7,226 bases of DNA, from the NCBI GenBank assembly GCA_031280325.1, contig JAITGW010000088.1, forward strand, positions 1 to 7,226, read 5' to 3'. Shown here one piece after another: positions 5,992 through 7,226 of the stretch. Made by a program: the position numbers and the translations under genes. Source of the DNA: Oscillospiraceae bacterium. GTDB taxonomy: Bacteria > Bacillota > Clostridia > Oscillospirales > Oscillospiraceae. Below the pieces are notes generated by a model, which saw only the letters and a list, made by a program, of their open reading frames with translations, did no database searches and had not been told where the DNA came from. Numbering within the stretch: position 1 is the first letter of the stretch; every line of letters begins with the position of its first letter.

Positions 5992-6752
5992 CGCTTCTGG
6001 ATATACAAAACCTCTCCGTGAGTTACGGAGAGAAAACAATTCTCGACCGCGTAAGCTTTTCGGTACGGGAGGGGTGCTGGCTGATGATTGTCGGACCAAA
6101 CGGCGCGGGAAAATCCACCGTCGTCGGCGCGGTCAGTCAGCTTACGCCGCATTCCGGACTCGTTACGTGCATGGGTCAGAATGTGCGGCGCATGAAGCCG
6201 CATAAGCTTGCCCGACTTATCGGGGTTTTGCCGCAGAGCAGCGCCGTAAGCTATGCGTTCACAGTGGAGGAAATTTTGCGCATGGGGCGATATTCGCACT
6301 CGCCCGGCTTCTTCTCGGGGCGCGGCAGCGGAGACGAAGCGATTCTGCGACGCGCGGCGGAAATGACGGGCCTTGCGGATTTGCTCGACCGATCTGTTTT
6401 GACGCTGTCCGGCGGGGAGCTTCAGCGCACATTTTTGGCTCAGCTTTTCGCGCAGGATCCGAAAATACTCATCCTCGATGAGCCGACAAATCATCTCGAT
6501 CTGATCTATCAAAAGCAGATATTTTCACTTGTGTCGGAGTGGCTGACACAACCGGGACGCGCGGTTGTCTCCGTGGTGCATGATCTTTCGCTGGCAAAGG
6601 CATACGGCACGGACGCGCTGCTGCTGTCAGGCGGGCGCGCTGTTGCAAGCGGGGAAATCGGATCGGTTTTCTCGCGCGAAGCGCTCCGCCGGGTATATTC
6701 CATGGACGTGTACCAATGGATGGAGCAAATGCTGGGGCAGTGGGCGGATTGA
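5988..6752 (+). CDS. btuD: Corrinoid ABC transporter ATPase (BtuD-like)
   Basis: This 254-residue cytoplasmic ATP-binding subunit would power BtuC. All ABC motifs are intact: Walker A GPNGAGKST (36-44), Q-loop Gln83 in LPQSS, signature LSGGELQR (140-147), Walker B ILILDE (160-165) followed by PTNHLD, and switch His198 in VVHDLS. The gene has its own AGGAGG at 5974-5979, 8 nt before the ATG, and that ATG overlaps the btuC stop as ATGA. The family cannot be split by sequence alone into B12, heme or siderophore importers; the operon context points to corrinoids. The C-terminus ends 4 nt into the next gene. Confidence 0.93.
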   Translation: MTLLDIQNLSVSYGEKTILDRVSFSVREGCWLMIVGPNGAGKSTVVGAVSQLTPHSGLVTCMGQNVRRMKPHKLARLIGVLPQSSAVSYAFTVEEILRMGRYSHSPGFFSGRGSGDEAILRRAAEMTGLADLLDRSVLTLSGGELQRTFLAQLFAQDPKILILDEPTNHLDLIYQKQIFSLVSEWLTQPGRAVVSVVHDLSLAKAYGTDALLLSGGRAVASGEIGSVFSREALRRVYSMDVYQWMEQMLGQWAD

Positions 6753-7226
6753 CGCTGCTTGTGACGGGCGGGGCGAAGCAGGGTAAAAGCGTTTTCACCG
6801 TGGCACTTGCCCGAAGCTTGCCTCCTCCGCGCTATTACATCGCCGCGATGGAGCCGTTTGATGAGCAATGGCGCGCGCGGGCAGAGCGGCACAGAAGCGC
6901 GCGCGGAGCGGATTTCGAAACGATTGAGCGCCGCCGTGATTTATCGGGGCTTAGCCTGCCAAATCGCGGAGCCGCCCTTCTGGAGTGTATACCGAATTTG
7001 ACAGCGAACGAGATGTTCCGCCCGGATTACAGTATTGTACCCGACGCGCGGACACGAATTCTTAACGGTGTTGAGAGTCTTGCGGCGCAGTGTGAAACGC
7101 TGATTGTTGTGACGAACGAGATCGGCCGTGACGCGCATGGCTTTGACGCCGCGTCGATGGAGTATATCGAGGCGCTGGGAGCGATAAACAACGCGCTTGC
7201 GGCAAGGTTTGGCGTTGTGGCTGAAG
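6749..7226 (+). CDS. cobU: Adenosylcobinamide kinase / adenosylcobinamide-phosphate guanylyltransferase (CobU), partial
   Basis: The frame from a TTG at 6749 is open without a stop to the window end (159 codons) and continues beyond it. It begins MTLLVTGGAKQGKS: the P-loop GGAKQGKS (7-14) is the CobU nucleotide site (usually GGARSGKS). IAAMEPFDEQ (31-40) is followed by RHRSARGADFETIE, where His48 matches the histidine that carries GMP in CobU. ECIPNLTANEMF and VVTNEIG are the later family blocks. The enzyme phosphorylates adenosylcobinamide and then attaches GMP, activating it for joining to the lower ligand. TTG overlaps the btuD stop as TTGA. A GTG at 6740 is an alternative but would add three residues before the usual N-terminus. 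Linkage to btuFCD suggests salvage of imported corrinoids; further cob genes probably follow outside the window. Confidence 0.9.
   Translation, partial: MTLLVTGGAKQGKSVFTVALARSLPPPRYYIAAMEPFDEQWRARAERHRSARGADFETIERRRDLSGLSLPNRGAALLECIPNLTANEMFRPDYSIVPDARTRILNGVESLAAQCETLIVVTNEIGRDAHGFDAASMEYIEALGAINNALAARFGVVAE

Noticed and set aside
5964..6512. 182-codon minus-strand frame inside btuD
   Set aside because: Antisense to an ABC ATPase with every motif intact. No independent support.

Overview
The window looks like chromosomal DNA of a moderately GC-rich Clostridia bacterium. An Oscillospirales-like gut lineage is my guess. The evidence is a perfect CIRCE operator before groES-groEL, strong AGGAGG ribosome-binding sites, Firmicutes-type lipoprotein and PspC proteins, a class I cobalamin riboswitch, and a CobU of the clostridial type (an ECIPNLTANE block where other CobUs have a DCLTLWLSN-type block). 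No rRNA, tRNA or CRISPR array is visible.

Layout. (1) Positions 1-660 are accessory DNA read on the minus strand. The start of an IS5-type transposase runs off the left edge. The IS end abuts and appears to truncate a sigma-70-region-4-like helix-turn-helix gene, and a small charged orphan ORF lies upstream of it. This looks like the remnant of a conjugative or other integrative element. (2) Positions 660-880 are a poorly explained boundary. They hold a closely spaced direct repeat and a well-spaced ribosome-binding site leading into a 10-codon ORF, and end in a strong terminator. (3) Positions 949-3094 are the heat-shock operon: sigma-A promoter, CIRCE, groES, an intercistronic hairpin and groEL, followed by a cluster of stem-loops. 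(4) Positions 3266-3508 are a single-gene unit for a small PspC-domain membrane protein with its own promoter. (5) Positions 3601-7226 are a cobalamin uptake and salvage operon: promoter, roughly 340-nt leader with riboswitch and intrinsic terminator, lipoprotein binding protein (btuF-like), permease (btuC-like), ATPase (btuD-like) and cobU, which is cut by the right edge. The three gene junctions from btuF to cobU overlap by 4-8 nt, so translation is probably coupled.

How the genes work together. In the last operon the lipoprotein captures a corrinoid outside the cell, BtuC-BtuD pump it in, and CobU activates cobinamide for completion to adenosylcobalamin. That product would close the riboswitch and shut the operon down. 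GroES-GroEL is the housekeeping chaperonin, controlled by HrcA at CIRCE (hrcA is not in the window).

Novelty. I do not see a convincing new multi-gene system. The less ordinary items are the IS-truncated HTH gene and its orphan partner, the apparently leaderless transposase promoter, the tiny ORF with an in-frame amber codon at 791-919, the groES-groEL intercistronic hairpin, and the details of the riboswitch switching region.
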